Positions 49,040 to 59,939 of a stretch of DNA of 64,000 bases are shown here, one piece after another; the first letter of the stretch is position 1, and the number at the start of each line of letters is the position of its first letter. Below the pieces are notes generated by a model. That model was given only the letters and a program-made list of their open reading frames with translations, had not been told where the DNA came from and made no database searches. The stretch is from Henckelia pumila (lineage: Eukaryota > Streptophyta > Magnoliopsida > Lamiales > Gesneriaceae), in assembly GCF_033568475.1 (NCBI RefSeq), contig NC_133123.1, positions 141,314,062-141,378,061 on the forward strand, given 5' to 3'. A program made the position numbers and the translations under genes.

Positions 49040-49760
49040 CTTTATAAAGCCCAGACAGGTCTGACATTCAAAGCCCACGTCAGTGGCCCACATCAGTGGT
49101 ATACAAAGCCCAGCCAGGTCTGGCACTCAAAGCCCACATCAGTGGTATACAAAGTCCAGGTAGGTCTGGCACTCAAAGCTCACTTTAGTGGCCCACATCA
49201 ATGGAATACAAAGCCCAGGCAGGTCTAGCACTCAAAGCCCACGTCAGTGGCCCACATCAGTGGTATACAAAGCTCAGGCAGGTCTGGCATTCAAAGCCCA
49301 CATCAGTGGTATACAAAGTCCAGGTAGGTCTGACACTCAAAGCCGACGTTAGTGGCCCACATCAGTGGTATAGAAAGCCCAGGCAGGTCTGGCACTCAAA
49401 GCCCACGTCAGTGGCCCACATCAGTGGTATACAAAGCCCAGACAGGTCTGACACTCAAAGCCCACTTCAGTGGAATACAAAGCCCAGGTAGGTCTGGCAC
49501 TCAAAGCCCACGTCAGTGGCCCACATCAGTGGTATACAAAGTCCAGGCAGGTCTGGCACTCAAAGCCCACGTCAGTGGCCCACATCAGTGGTATACAAAG
49601 TCCAGACAGGTTTGGCACTCAAAGCCCACGTCAGTGGCCCACATCAGTGGTATACAAAGCCCGGGCAGGTCCGGCATCAAAAGCCCACATTAGTGGCATC
49701 AAAAAGTCCACATCAGTGGCATCATAAATCCACGTCAGTGGTATTCTCCAAAAGCCCGAC
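49040..49760 (+). repeat. Tandem array of ~59-bp GC-richer units in the LTR element
   Basis: About a dozen units built from 'aaagcccaggcaggtctgg', 'cactcaaagcccacgtcag' and 'tggcccacatcagtggtata' alternate between a full 59-bp form and shorter forms. Because 59 is not a multiple of three, the array opens overlapping frames in all phases. The apparent proteins (repeating 'SGPHQWYTK') are artefacts. Confidence 0.85.
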
Positions 49761-50683
49761 CAAGCTCGACATCATGTAATCCCATGCAACTCGTGGTTTT
49801 CTTAAAAGCCCGATCCGCTCGGCAACATCAATTGTTATCTACAGCTCTTTATTTGAGCTTGGTTTCATCAGGTTGTCGTCTATTGCTCTTTATTCGAGCT
49901 CGGTTCTAATCAAACCTTTATCTAGACTGTTCGTTGAAAACACATCACGCGGATTCAAATCTGGGCCGTCCAAAAGAGGCACATGTAGTTCGGGGTCCGG
50001 TCTATATTTTTGGTCTAAACTCATTCTTCTTTTAGACCAGTTAGGGAGGTACTATTGTTACCCCGAGAAAATATTTCAACCCGAGCCCGTTTATAATGGG
50101 CCTACCCGATATGGCCCAACATGTCAAGGTCCAGTCCAGTTTGGGCTATGTTGGACTTTGACCAGGGCTGGTCATTATGGGCCGATCTGGGCTGTTTTTA
50201 ATGGGCCGCAGGTATCCTTTTCTAGTTCAAGTAGGACTCTGATATATATGAGATAAGCTTGGATCTTTTCAAATATTCACAAGATAGAGATAAACTTAAG
50301 AAGAATCCAATGGATGAAGAGTCCTAATACATGACATGTTATAATTCGACTAGGTAACTTATTCTATTTTCTCCTATAAATACATGTATTGTTATGGCTG
50401 TGTTCATTCATTACTCACTATTTCATTACTCATCACACCTTCACTCTCACTTTTACATTCACTCACTCATATCTCTCAGTTTTCGCATTAATCATACCCT
50501 CTGCCTTCAAGACACTGACTTAGGCATCGGAGGGATCACGCCGAAAACACTTTTGGCGCCCCTTGACCTAGTTATTGCCTGTGCAGAACTTGGTGGTACC
50601 CGACCCGACCTACTTAATCGAAGATTTGGAGGATCCATTCTACCAGACCGAACCCAAGATAAAATTCCGACATCATCAAAACT

Positions 50684-51340
50684 ATATTGTTTTCATTTTG
50701 TTCAGATTATTTCTAGCATCAATTCATCTTTTTTAAGGATTAATATTGGAGACGCTGAGACAAAAATTTGACAAGATAAATTAAATATATACAAAGAATA
50801 TTCGAGAAGTATTTCTGCAAAATGACTCTTTATTTGTTCCCATTTTCAGTTAAGAGGTGTTTTTTTTCTTAACTCGAGTCTTCGTTCTAAAATCTGAACC
50901 TGATCATAAGCTATAAGTCATCAAAAGATACACCTAAAATTATAAAGTAACTTTTGGACTAACATTTTTGAGCGGAATATAAGAAAGTCAATAGATAAAA
51001 AGCGAGATATGTAGATAAATTCTTTCTTTCTTATCTTACTTTAATTTTCTTATATTGGCGATGTGAATATTCTTTCTATTATACAATTTTGATTACCTCG
51101 ATATAGCCAGGAAGAATACCAGTACAATATGCTTACTTAAAAAAAATTATACCATTCAAAATTTATTTATATAGCCCTGTCACAAATTTAATTATATAGC
51201 TAATTCGAAGATTTGGATATGCACGTACATAAATTCTATAATAAAAACCAGTTTATTACTCGGTACTTAGAGTCGTTTGACTAAATCTGCAATAAAATTT
51301 GAAATATTTTGATAAAATTAAACAATCGACCATAAAATTG
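50684..51340. other. Intergenic, no feature seen
   Basis: This is AT-rich DNA between the LTR element and the next MITE. Nothing was recognised. Confidence 0.4.
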
Positions 51341-51860
51341 AGGGGGAAATATCATTTGAGACATATATTTTACTTGTTTTCTCTTTTAATTCTATAACTA
51401 ATCAAATTTGAGCAATATTAGTCCGCTAATCTTTGGTTTTTGACAATTTTGGTCTGATTTTAATTGAATTATTTAATTTCAATCGAAAATTTCTAACTAG
51501 GCTGTAAAATCCGATCACATGACATCACATTTGGTCATTTTGTCCTATTTTTTGAGTTATTCATCCTATTTTTTAAAAAAATTATTTTTTATAATTTAGA
51601 ATAGAAGTGGTTGGATTTTAGTTGACATTTCACTATATTATTTCCTTTCAAATTGAAAAATCCTCAGATTTGTTGACATACCATTGAATTTTACAACCTA
51701 ATTAGTGATTTCCAGTTAAAATTGGTCATTATGGTAAAAATTGGACCAAATAGCAAAAAAAAATTTAGAAACAAATTTCCAAATTTGATTAATTACATAA
51801 CTAAAGAGGAAACATGTAAAATTAAAGGACGTAAATGATATATTTTTTTCCCTAGACTAG
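51341..51860. mobile_element. MITE with long inverted ends upstream of the At1g01500-like gene
   Basis: The left arm 'gggggaaatatcatttgag', continuing 'ataactaatcaaatttgag', pairs with the complement of the right arm ('cctaaagaggaaacatg', 'gtaaatgatatatttttttccc'). The inner text 'taactaggctgtaaaatcc' pairs with 'ttttacaacctaattagtg'. A possible 7-bp target repeat AATTGAG lies at 51336-51342 and 51861-51867. It is non-coding. The ends are approximate. Confidence 0.55.
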
Positions 51861-51867
51861 AATTGAG

Positions 51868-52578
51868 CCACTAATCCAAATGGCCGGTGATAAGATCAAA
51901 TCTTTCTTGGTTAATCTAAGGTGTTTGGTTGACATTCTTTCACAGAATATACAAATGATACTGTTTAGATATTTATTGAATTCATAAAATATAGCCCACA
52001 GTTGACGCAAACCGTGGGCTCCGACCACCCACAGGCCACAAGCTAAACTATGGTTTCCGTAGTTGGATTTGGCACTTTCAACTTCCACTCCACATCCCAA
52101 TAACTCAAACCACACACCATTTTGACTGAATTCATTTTATGTTGGCCGTGGCTTTTCTTATATTATGTAATCAACTTTCATTGTAATTACAAGACACCAA
52201 TCATTCAACCTCGTTGTATATGCAAAGCCTCTCTGCCCAGATTATGTTATTGGTCGAGAAAAGAGTTTCAAGATTTAATTTTGATGGGCTATATTCATAT
52301 GATTGGATATCCCTTTAGGCCAACTCTTCATTGCAGCTGAAAAAATACCCACCAATTGTTTATTTTACTAATTGATATATATAATTCAAGAAAAGAGCGA
52401 CCTGAACTGAATTTGAGCTTCGAAAAGGTCACGAGTTTCTGGGATTCCGTTTCTTCCTTGTGTTCTACAAAACAGGTGTGATTTAATTTTCTTTGCCCAA
52501 TAAAATCCTTCTTTTTTGGCTTCTTCGTTTCTGTTCTTCATTTTTCTTGGTCACTGCTGCAAAATAAGCTACTGAAAT
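51868..52578 (+). promoter_or_regulatory. Upstream region of the At1g01500-like gene
   Basis: No separate gene is convincing here. Small frames on both strands (minus at 51852-52115, plus at 52122-52340) have no recognisable product. The 5' leader probably covers the last 150-200 bp. Confidence 0.35.
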
Positions 52579-53822
52579 ATGGGAAATTGTTACTACGAAT
52601 CGAACAGAAATGGTAAAATGAGTGATATAGCCATAGGCCGACACATTGATTTACACATAAGAGTGTTTTACGTCAGAATCAGCAGGTTTATTGTGGATGG
52701 CACGACCCCAGAATGTCTCATACTCAACCTCATCCCTCTAAGTCGAGACACAATTCTTAAGGTAAATGGAACAGCTTGTTCCCTAGAACGGGAGGGAATC
52801 TCTTGTGTCCTTCGACGGGACAGAGTAGACAAGAAATCGGAGGAGGTCACATTTGTGGGCACAGATATTATCACATTAACCGACAACGTAAAATTTGAAG
52901 TAGTACTCGATAAAGATGACCTTTTGATCACGGGGGTTTTGGATTTGTCGAGTTCAAATGGCTCCAAGAATTGGAGCATCGACTGTGAACCCGTAATTCG
53001 TTTCGGTGACGCATTCTTGAAGGGGAGACGATTTAAGGATTCGGGATACACAATACCTGCACTCGAAGTTTGTGTGGCTGGTTGTTTTTTGGGATCTCCC
53101 GTTATATTAACCAAAACCTTGCCACTTAACCGCAAAAGACATGGAAAAATCGGTGTGTTGAATACCATTCCGGAGTATGATGCCTCTGATCATCAATCCC
53201 ATGAAGACGTTGTACGAGGTTGTGATTTGCAGGTAGTATTTTCATCATACGTAGCCAGTTGATACATGTTTTTGAGTAATATTTTGCGCAAATATTTGGG
53301 CAGAAAATTTTGTAAAGGAAAAACTCGAAATCACTTGTTTTTTTAGGGTAATGCTACGTGTATATAGAGTCTTATACATTGGGTTACATATTATACTTAA
53401 AATTACATGATTATCCTTGCACTTTATTTGAAAAAATCTTTCAAAAATGCATGTAGGATAATCATGTAATTTTAAGTCTCATGTGTAACCCAACGTGTAA
53501 GACTCTGTGTACACGTAGCATTACCCTTTTTTTAAATAGTCCAATGTTGTGAGTAAACATCTAATGAGAGGTTTTGCATGTTCAGATTACAGATTACATA
53601 AATTACAAACGAGAAAGTGAAGAAGATTTTGCGGATTTGTACTGGAGTGCAATGGAAATTAATAAAGAGGGCGAAGAGTGGGAGCTTTCCCGGTTCAACG
53701 CTGGGGTTCGAGTGGGAGTTGGATTAGGCCTCAGCATTTGCCTTGGTGTTGGAGTCAGTGTCGGTTTGTTGGTTCGGACCTACCAAATCACCACCCGAAC
53801 CCTTAAAAGAGGGCTTCTTTAG
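52579..53822 (+). CDS. At1g01500-like protein of unknown function
   Basis: Exons 52579-53232 and 53586-53822 (GT-AG, phase 0) encode 296 residues. The protein matches the plant family of Arabidopsis At1g01500, whose databank label 'erythronate-4-phosphate dehydrogenase family' has no visible basis; I see no dehydrogenase motif. Conserved blocks are LHIRVFYVRISRFIVDGTTPE, SCVLRRDRVDKKSEEVTFVG, NVKFEV, VAGCFLGSPVILTKTL, and at the end SRFNAGVRVGVGLGLSICL. The last 40 residues contain a Gly/Val-rich membrane segment (about 259-282) followed by basic residues (TRTLKRGLL), which suggests a tail-anchored membrane protein. The intron carries a MITE. A second ATG at codon 14 is possible, but the first fits the family well. 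Confidence 0.9.
53346..53526. mobile_element. Near-palindromic MITE in the intron of the At1g01500-like gene
   Basis: This 181-bp element starts GGGTAATGCTACGTGTA and ends with the matching complement TACACGTAGCATTACCC. The arms stay complementary for about 70 bp each. A perfect 8-bp target duplication TTTTTTTA flanks it (53338-53345 and 53527-53534), indicating hAT-type mobilisation. If transcribed with the gene, it would fold into a long hairpin. Confidence 0.85.
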
Positions 53823-54689
53823 TTTGTTTATGCACTACATAAAAATATACTGTGGCCCCTCCATGTATGAACGAACTGTTGGCCCATACAGTAGTCAAAC
53901 ATTTATTTATATTAGAAAATTGCACATGTACTACAATTTTATTTGATTGATATCGAAATTAATTATCATATTCTATTTTAAATTGATTAGCTTTTTTAAT
54001 TAAGTGTTATATTTGAGATCAATTTCAAAATTCGGTCACAATGATGCGATTTTTAATTAGCTATTGATGTGAGAACATTATGTATTTAATATTTTTTTCT
54101 TTTGCGATCGATTTGTGATCTCTAATCGATGTTTTTCTTGTGGAGCATTACATGCTTTATACATTGAGTTTAATTTATTTTTTTAACTAACGAATTTAAA
54201 GCAATAACTAATGTTATATGTTTGTCGAGAAACGTAAAAAAAAAACATTGATTTTTTGTTATAACCCGTAGGATTAAGCGCTTTACTTTTTACTAAAAGC
54301 TATAGTTGGTGATATTAATTGTGCAACTCAAATCTTTTTAAACTACACAACAACTCAAACGCTATGTTTCGATTGTTCTACCTAGCAATGAGATAATTAT
54401 TGCACCAAATAATCTTCTTCTCAATATTATGCTTGCAATCAATGTTAATCGAAGGCATGACATTGACTTTGATATCAATTGTATGAGCGAATGGTTATCA
54501 TTTTTCCAAAAAATATAGTCAATGGTAACAGTACTACTCAAATATTTTAAATTATGTTGTAGCTCAAACATCATGTTTCGATTGTTCTACTCAGTATGGA
54601 TAATTATTGCAGTTCAACATAAGCAATATATGTTAAATGATAATTTTACTTCTATTTATTTGTAAGTTAAAACAGTAATTTATTTGAGA
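53823..54689. other. Intergenic; imperfect ~200-bp direct repeat
   Basis: No gene is seen. The phrase 'atgtttcgattgttctac' followed by 'gataattattgca' occurs near 54363 and again near 54571, so a diverged duplication of about 205 bp is likely. Confidence 0.45.
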
Positions 54690-54960
54690 GAAAATAAATT
54701 TTTTGGTTCATTAACTTGTCACATTTTGAGTTTTAGTCACTTGGTTTGTCAAAATTTAGTTTTTGTACACTACATTTTTAATTTTCGACTATTCTTAGTC
54801 CAATTGCTGACAATTTTCGATGTCACGTCATCATTATTATGACATGCCAGCATTTTCTGATGCAAAATAAGCATTTTCCAATGTCAAGCCAATAATTAGG
54901 CCAAAATAGTTGAAAATTAAAATTTAGCGTACAAAAAACAAACATTGAAAAAAACAAACT
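54690..54960. mobile_element. MITE with long inverted repeats (relative of 4.3-kb copy)
   Basis: Left arm text 'ttggttcattaacttgtcac' and 'ttttagtcacttggtttg', and the inverted right arm, follow the same plan as the 4.34-4.62 kb element ('TTTTGGTCCA...', central 'gacatgccagcattttctg'). It is eroded, and the ends are approximate. Confidence 0.5.
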
Positions 54961-55342
54961 TTGAAAACTAAGTTAAAACCTAAAATTAAGAAGTTAGTGA
55001 AAAAAAATTTTACTTTATTCAAAAATTTTATTCGGAGATAAAATTTGATCGTATAAAGATAAAGATTATCTAAAGCACATATTATTTTTACGTCTGATAA
55101 AACATATTTTCCACATGACTTGCTTTGACTCTCGACTATCTTGCCTATGCATAATACATTCAAAATTCTCTTATGTATATTTTTTAGCCCATTGAACAAC
55201 TTTGTTTGGTTGGTTTTGAAGATCAAATCTAAAATACATTAAATAATGATTTAGTATATAATATAAACAATGTCCTAACAAAAATATAATACAAAAATAG
55301 ATTTTTCTAATATAAACTCTCAAGTTAAATTATTAACGAATT

Positions 55343-57194
55343 TGTTGGGTTTTGGAACACAATAAATCTTGATTTTGATGATAACAAAATTTGTTATTGT
55401 GTTTCTAACATATTTACTCTAAGTGTGAAGTTGATAACTCAAGATAGAAGCCAAAACTCAAAGTTAGCAAAACTGAATCTTTGGAAAGCTCTACTGTTTT
55501 GATGATATCTCAGAGATCAAAGATGCAAATTATTATCCGCTAAAACAACTTCAAAGAAAATTCAATTTGGAACATATTGTATTTCACGTCATTTGAGCAA
55601 AAAAACGAATGTTATTTTGGTCAAACTGACGTCGTAATACCAAACTGAATTGCATCAATTTAGCAGAAAATACACCATCGGTTTACCTCAATCAGTTCTG
55701 GTATTTTGGCCACATATTTCAGCTCGATTATCAGAATGGAATGATTCACCCTGAGTTGAAAAGATAAGACAATGATCTACAAATCATATTCACAAGTCAA
55801 AGACTGAATCAGATCCTAAAAAGACGCTAAACTGCGTTGAAGTTACTAGTTCGGAACAGAAATGCAGAATTTTTGGAACAGTCTGGTGTATTAAGCATAA
55901 CTTTTGCATATGAACTCCGAATTGAGTGATTCTTGATTCTGTGGAAATCTAAGAGAAAGGAATACAACTTTCATTTTTATCACTTTGCCCAGAAGTCAAC
56001 GAATCAAGAGATATAGCATTAAACTGATCGTATGCACTCAACTGATTTTGTATTCAACCGAATATTGAGCAGCTCTGGTATTTCAAGAATAACTTTTGCA
56101 TATGAAATCCGAATCTTATGGAGTTGGAAAGTTAAGATCAAGGAATATAACTTTTGTATTCATCACTTTGCCCGGATATCAACGGATCATGCAAAACGAC
56201 ATCCAGTTTAGCAATTCAGTTTACCTCACTAAACTGCTACGAAACAAAAGCTTGCTCAACTATTGCGAAATTGAGTTTTCTCAACTGCTACAGCACCCAA
56301 ACTACTCTAAGTTCAGTTTCGCACCAAAGTTCAGTTAAAAAAAGATCAGTTTCGCTTAAGATCAGTTTAGTGGAATTCAGCATAACACCAGAAAAAGTAC
56401 AAAAACAGTACAAAAGTATTTTTAACGGCTCTATTTCTGTGTCTAACGACTATATCACTCTTGAAACCTATAAATACAACATCTTGGAGTTAAAACACAA
56501 GCTTTTGAAGGAAATTCAAAGCATGAACAGCCTACTTGAAGAAATCAGCTAGTTGAGAGCAAAGCCCAAGGTGTGAAGAACACATCTGAATTCTTGAGCG
56601 TGAAAAGTCAATTTCTTCACACTCAACTCACTCACATATAAAAGATAGATGTATTTCATAGATTAGTTGAGTGAGAGTCTTTACACAAAGACGTTAAAGA
56701 TTGTGATTTTAGTCTTGGCATAAAGACGTAAAACTATATGCGAATTGTGAGGATGCGACCTACAATCGAGTGTTAGCTAGAGTTCTAAGATAGGCAGTGA
56801 GTAAGTCCTAGTCTTGGAGTGGGTTTGTGCAAATGTGTTGTATAAATCAAAGTCTTCTAGTGATATCCTTCCGAGAAGGAAAAAAGGGTGACATGGGAGT
56901 TGTTGAAATCTTCGAACATCCATAAACAAATCCGGGTCTATTTATCGCAGTTATTTTACTTATGCTACTGATTTTTAAGATGCATTGTTGAAGCATTTTA
57001 TGTGTTCTTCATAGCATCCAAAGTGTTTGAGAAAATACTTCAACTAAACCGTTTTAATCATTTCAACTTGCATCCTTTTAAAATGATTTACAAAATGTTA
57101 AATTAGTTTCTACGAAAGATTATTGAAAATATTTGAGCTGCACCATTACCATCAGCTATAGTTTTTGGTAAAACGGCATGCGTTCGGTCCTACA
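55343..57194 (+). mobile_element. Probable solo LTR of about 1.85 kb
   Basis: It starts TGTTGGGTTTTGGAACACAA and appears to end CGGTCCTACA. A TATA box (CTATAAATAC, 56468-56477) sits about 1.1 kb in, followed by a leader-like stretch, the usual LTR layout. The text is of a type common in plant LTR elements ('gaacatccataaacaaatcc' near the 3' part). Inside, an imperfect repeat of about 200 bp recurs near 55860-56000 and 56070-56180. No internal retroelement region or matching second LTR is in the window, and no clear target duplication was found, so the right end is tentative. Confidence 0.55.
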
Positions 57195-58191
57195 GTTTTA
57201 TAGTCCTAATTCCTAAAAAATGGAATACCAGAAATTTTAGTTAGTTACCAAATTAAAATAAATAAATAAAAATTGATTGAATAAAATAGAGGAATACATT
57301 TTTTATATAAGTGAAATACAATCTGAATTTATGATATGATTCTACTTCTTTTGAACCAGGTGATTAAAGCAAATGACTCGATTTAAATTTTTGTTTTCTA
57401 AAAGTTTAATAATAAAAATATTATGTTATTTATAGATAAATACTTTAAGATAAATTTCAACTAATAAAACTTTTATTTTAGGATATGAATTAAATATTAG
57501 CAATTAATTTCACCTAGAAAAATAAATAATTAGACACAAATAAAATATTAATTGAACAATACTACAAGATGACATAAAAAACCTTGAAAAACCTTGAAAA
57601 GGAAAAAAAATTAATTATTAAAAGAAATAAAATGAGGACAAAAATATAAATTCATTACTAAATAATCAAAATATTATGTTAAAAATTTTAGAAACCTAAA
57701 ACCATAGCGATAAATATAAATATTGAATGTAAGTTCACAAAATTTATAAATTTCTTAGATTTATAGACAAAGACTTTAAGATAACTTTCAACTAATAAAA
57801 CTTTCATTTTAGGACATGAATTAAATATTAGCGATTAATTTTACCTAGAATAATAAATAATTAGATACAAATTAAATATTCATTGAACAACAGTACAAAA
57901 TAACATAAAAAACCTCAAAATCCTTTAAAATGAAAAAAAATAATTATTAAATAAAATGAGGAAAAAATTATAAATTCATCATGATATGAATTAAATATAA
58001 ACAATTAATTTGACCTAGAATAAATAATTAGACACAAATTAAATACGTATTGAATAAAACTACAAAATGACATAAAAACCTCAAAAAACCTTAAAAATGA
58101 CAAAAAATTAATTATTAAAAGAAATAAAATGAGGACAAAAATGTAAATTCATAACTAAAATGCCATTTTTTTTAGATATATAGATATATAG
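57195..58191. repeat. Three diverged copies of a ~200-330-bp AT-rich repeat
   Basis: Copies at about 57430-57756, 57757-57980 and 57981-58168 share an ordered set of phrases: 'aggatatgaattaaatatt', 'cacctagaa.aaataaataat', 'tagacacaaat', 'gacataaaaaacct' and 'aaataaaatgaggacaaaaa'. They are clearly related but drifted. No coding sense is seen, and the host element is unknown. Confidence 0.6.
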
Positions 58192-58192
58192 A

Positions 58193-59704
58193 CTAGTAGC
58201 AAGCACGTACATTACACGTAGATAACGAACGTGCTAGAATAAAAATGATCGTAATTGTTTTTGAAGAAATAATTATCGTTATTTTGCAACTGAATATATA
58301 CATATAATTTATTTAATTTCTTATTGAATAACAATATTGATTCATAATTATCTATGACTACAAATAACCTTGATTTTCAATGTTTTCATTCTTGATTTTC
58401 ACCGGATTCATTTCTTTTCATCGGTTTTTTTTTTCTACTTCCTTTGGTCAAATTCAACAATGCTTTCATCATATATCGAGGTTTAATCTTTGTCATCATT
58501 GAATTTAATGTTGATTGTTCACTTTATTTGAGTTTGTTTTCCCACGTTGTCTTCTTCTTTTGTTTATATGATTATTGTTAAAGCGACATATTTTTCTCTT
58601 TTTTATTTTATCCTTATTCTAAGAGTCATTTGATCATTTCACAGTTTTTTTTCACTGTTGATTTGATATGATTAAAATTAGGAAAAAACTACAATTTTGG
58701 TCATGTATATATTTTAAAAGTGTTTTTCTTAAAAACTTAATTAGGTCTTAATTTGATTGATTTATATTTTACACGAAAGTATAGAAATAATAAATAGTAG
58801 GTGCACAAAATTTTAATTTTTTATTTGAAATAATACATGATATAATTTTTTTAAGAAATTAGTTAATTGAAGAGTCACATAAATAAATAATTGAAAAAAA
58901 AACACATTAATTATGTAGTAATTAAAAAGAATAGTTATGTAAATTTAAAAATAAACTCACATATTTATATATGTAAGTAATAAGTAATATAATAGAATAG
59001 ATAATAGATTTATACTCTACACGAAAGTATGGAAATAATAAATAGTAGGTGCACAAAATTTTAATTTCTTATTTGAAAAGTGCATGATATATTTTAATCA
59101 GTCAAATAATTAATATCCATTAGAAAATGTATATTTCAACCATGAAGGGAGAACTATATTTTTTGTCTTGTTATTTGCATTTTTTTTATTTTTGATCTTG
59201 TTAATGATGAAATTTTATTTTTAGTCTTGTAACTTGAATGTTTTTTTTTAATTTTGGTCATGTTATGATTTATTTTCATTTGTAGTCTTGTACTTGTATA
59301 TTGTTTCTATTTTTTATCTTTTAACTTGTATGTTATTTTTATTTTTGATCTTTTTTTATCGTATTCTATCATGTACTGTGGTCATAAAATTTCAAATTTA
59401 TATTAACAGAACCAAAAATGAAAAAAATAAAAATAAAAAATAATACAAGTTATAAGATTAAAAATACAAATTGACTATTAACAGAAAGACTAGAAATATA
59501 TTTCGCCCACCAATAAAATACAAGTATACAATTACATTTCATAATCGGATCTATGACTCTATTTGGCACACGAATGAGGTCAATTGACCAACTTACCAAG
59601 TGATGATATATTTGATATGCCAAAATATTTATTTATATTATATTTATCAATTATCAATTACTATATATTTTAAATATTTACTTTGATATAATAGAGTAAT
59701 AGAC
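58193..59704 (-). mobile_element. Possible eroded Helitron
   Basis: Read on the minus strand, the sequence ends GTGCTTGCTACTAG followed by T. This resembles the end of the Helitron at 0.9 kb (GTGCTTGGATACTAG). It could start near 59704 with TCTATTACTCTATTATATC. The hairpin is weak. Inside, a stretch beginning 'acacgaaagtat' with 'ataataaatagtaggtgcac' is repeated (about 58770 and 59018). Part of the interior (59150-59510) is a MITE-like run of 'ttttgatcttg/ttgtagtcttgtac' words. Tentative. Confidence 0.3.
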
Positions 59705-59939
59705 TAGCTAGAAAGAAAAGTTATGTTTGAAATTTACGATAGAACGTGAATTTGAAATCTTCTTTTTCTTTTCTTTCCTTTATTTTTTTTGTCTTTTTTT
59801 AAAATTGATTAGTGAGAAGGACGCAGTGTTTGGAAGAGTTTTTAAAAAACACTTCTCAAATTTTTTTTCACAAAATTTTAAAACTTTGTTAAACCTTGTA
59901 AAAAAATGTTGTAATGTGCTTTTCTAAAGGGGTAAATTA

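Larger units (their letters stand above)
47290..50678 (+). mobile_element. Non-coding LTR retroelement with internal tandem arrays
   Basis: Two LTRs of 623 bp each (47290-47912 and 50056-50678) begin TGTTACCCC and end CATCATCA, with roughly 95% identity by eye. Each has a TATA box (CCTATAAATACATG near 47609). The primer-binding region TTGGTACCGTCTGTGGGAA follows the first LTR, and a purine-rich tract precedes the second. The flanks GAACT (47285-47289) and AAACT (50679-50683) are a near-perfect 5-bp target duplication. The 2.1-kb interior shows no gag or pol and instead holds two tandem arrays. It is therefore a non-autonomous fossil (LARD-like, probably Ty3/gypsy-related), likely a few million years old or less. 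Confidence 0.85.

Noticed and set aside
49201-49779. Overlapping repeat-protein frames with SGPHQWYTK units
   Set aside because: They occur in several phases of a 59-bp non-coding tandem array inside an LTR element, as expected from the period and not from coding selection.
52668-53168. Minus-strand 166-codon frame
   Set aside because: Antisense to the first exon of the At1g01500-like gene, which is strongly conserved on the plus strand.
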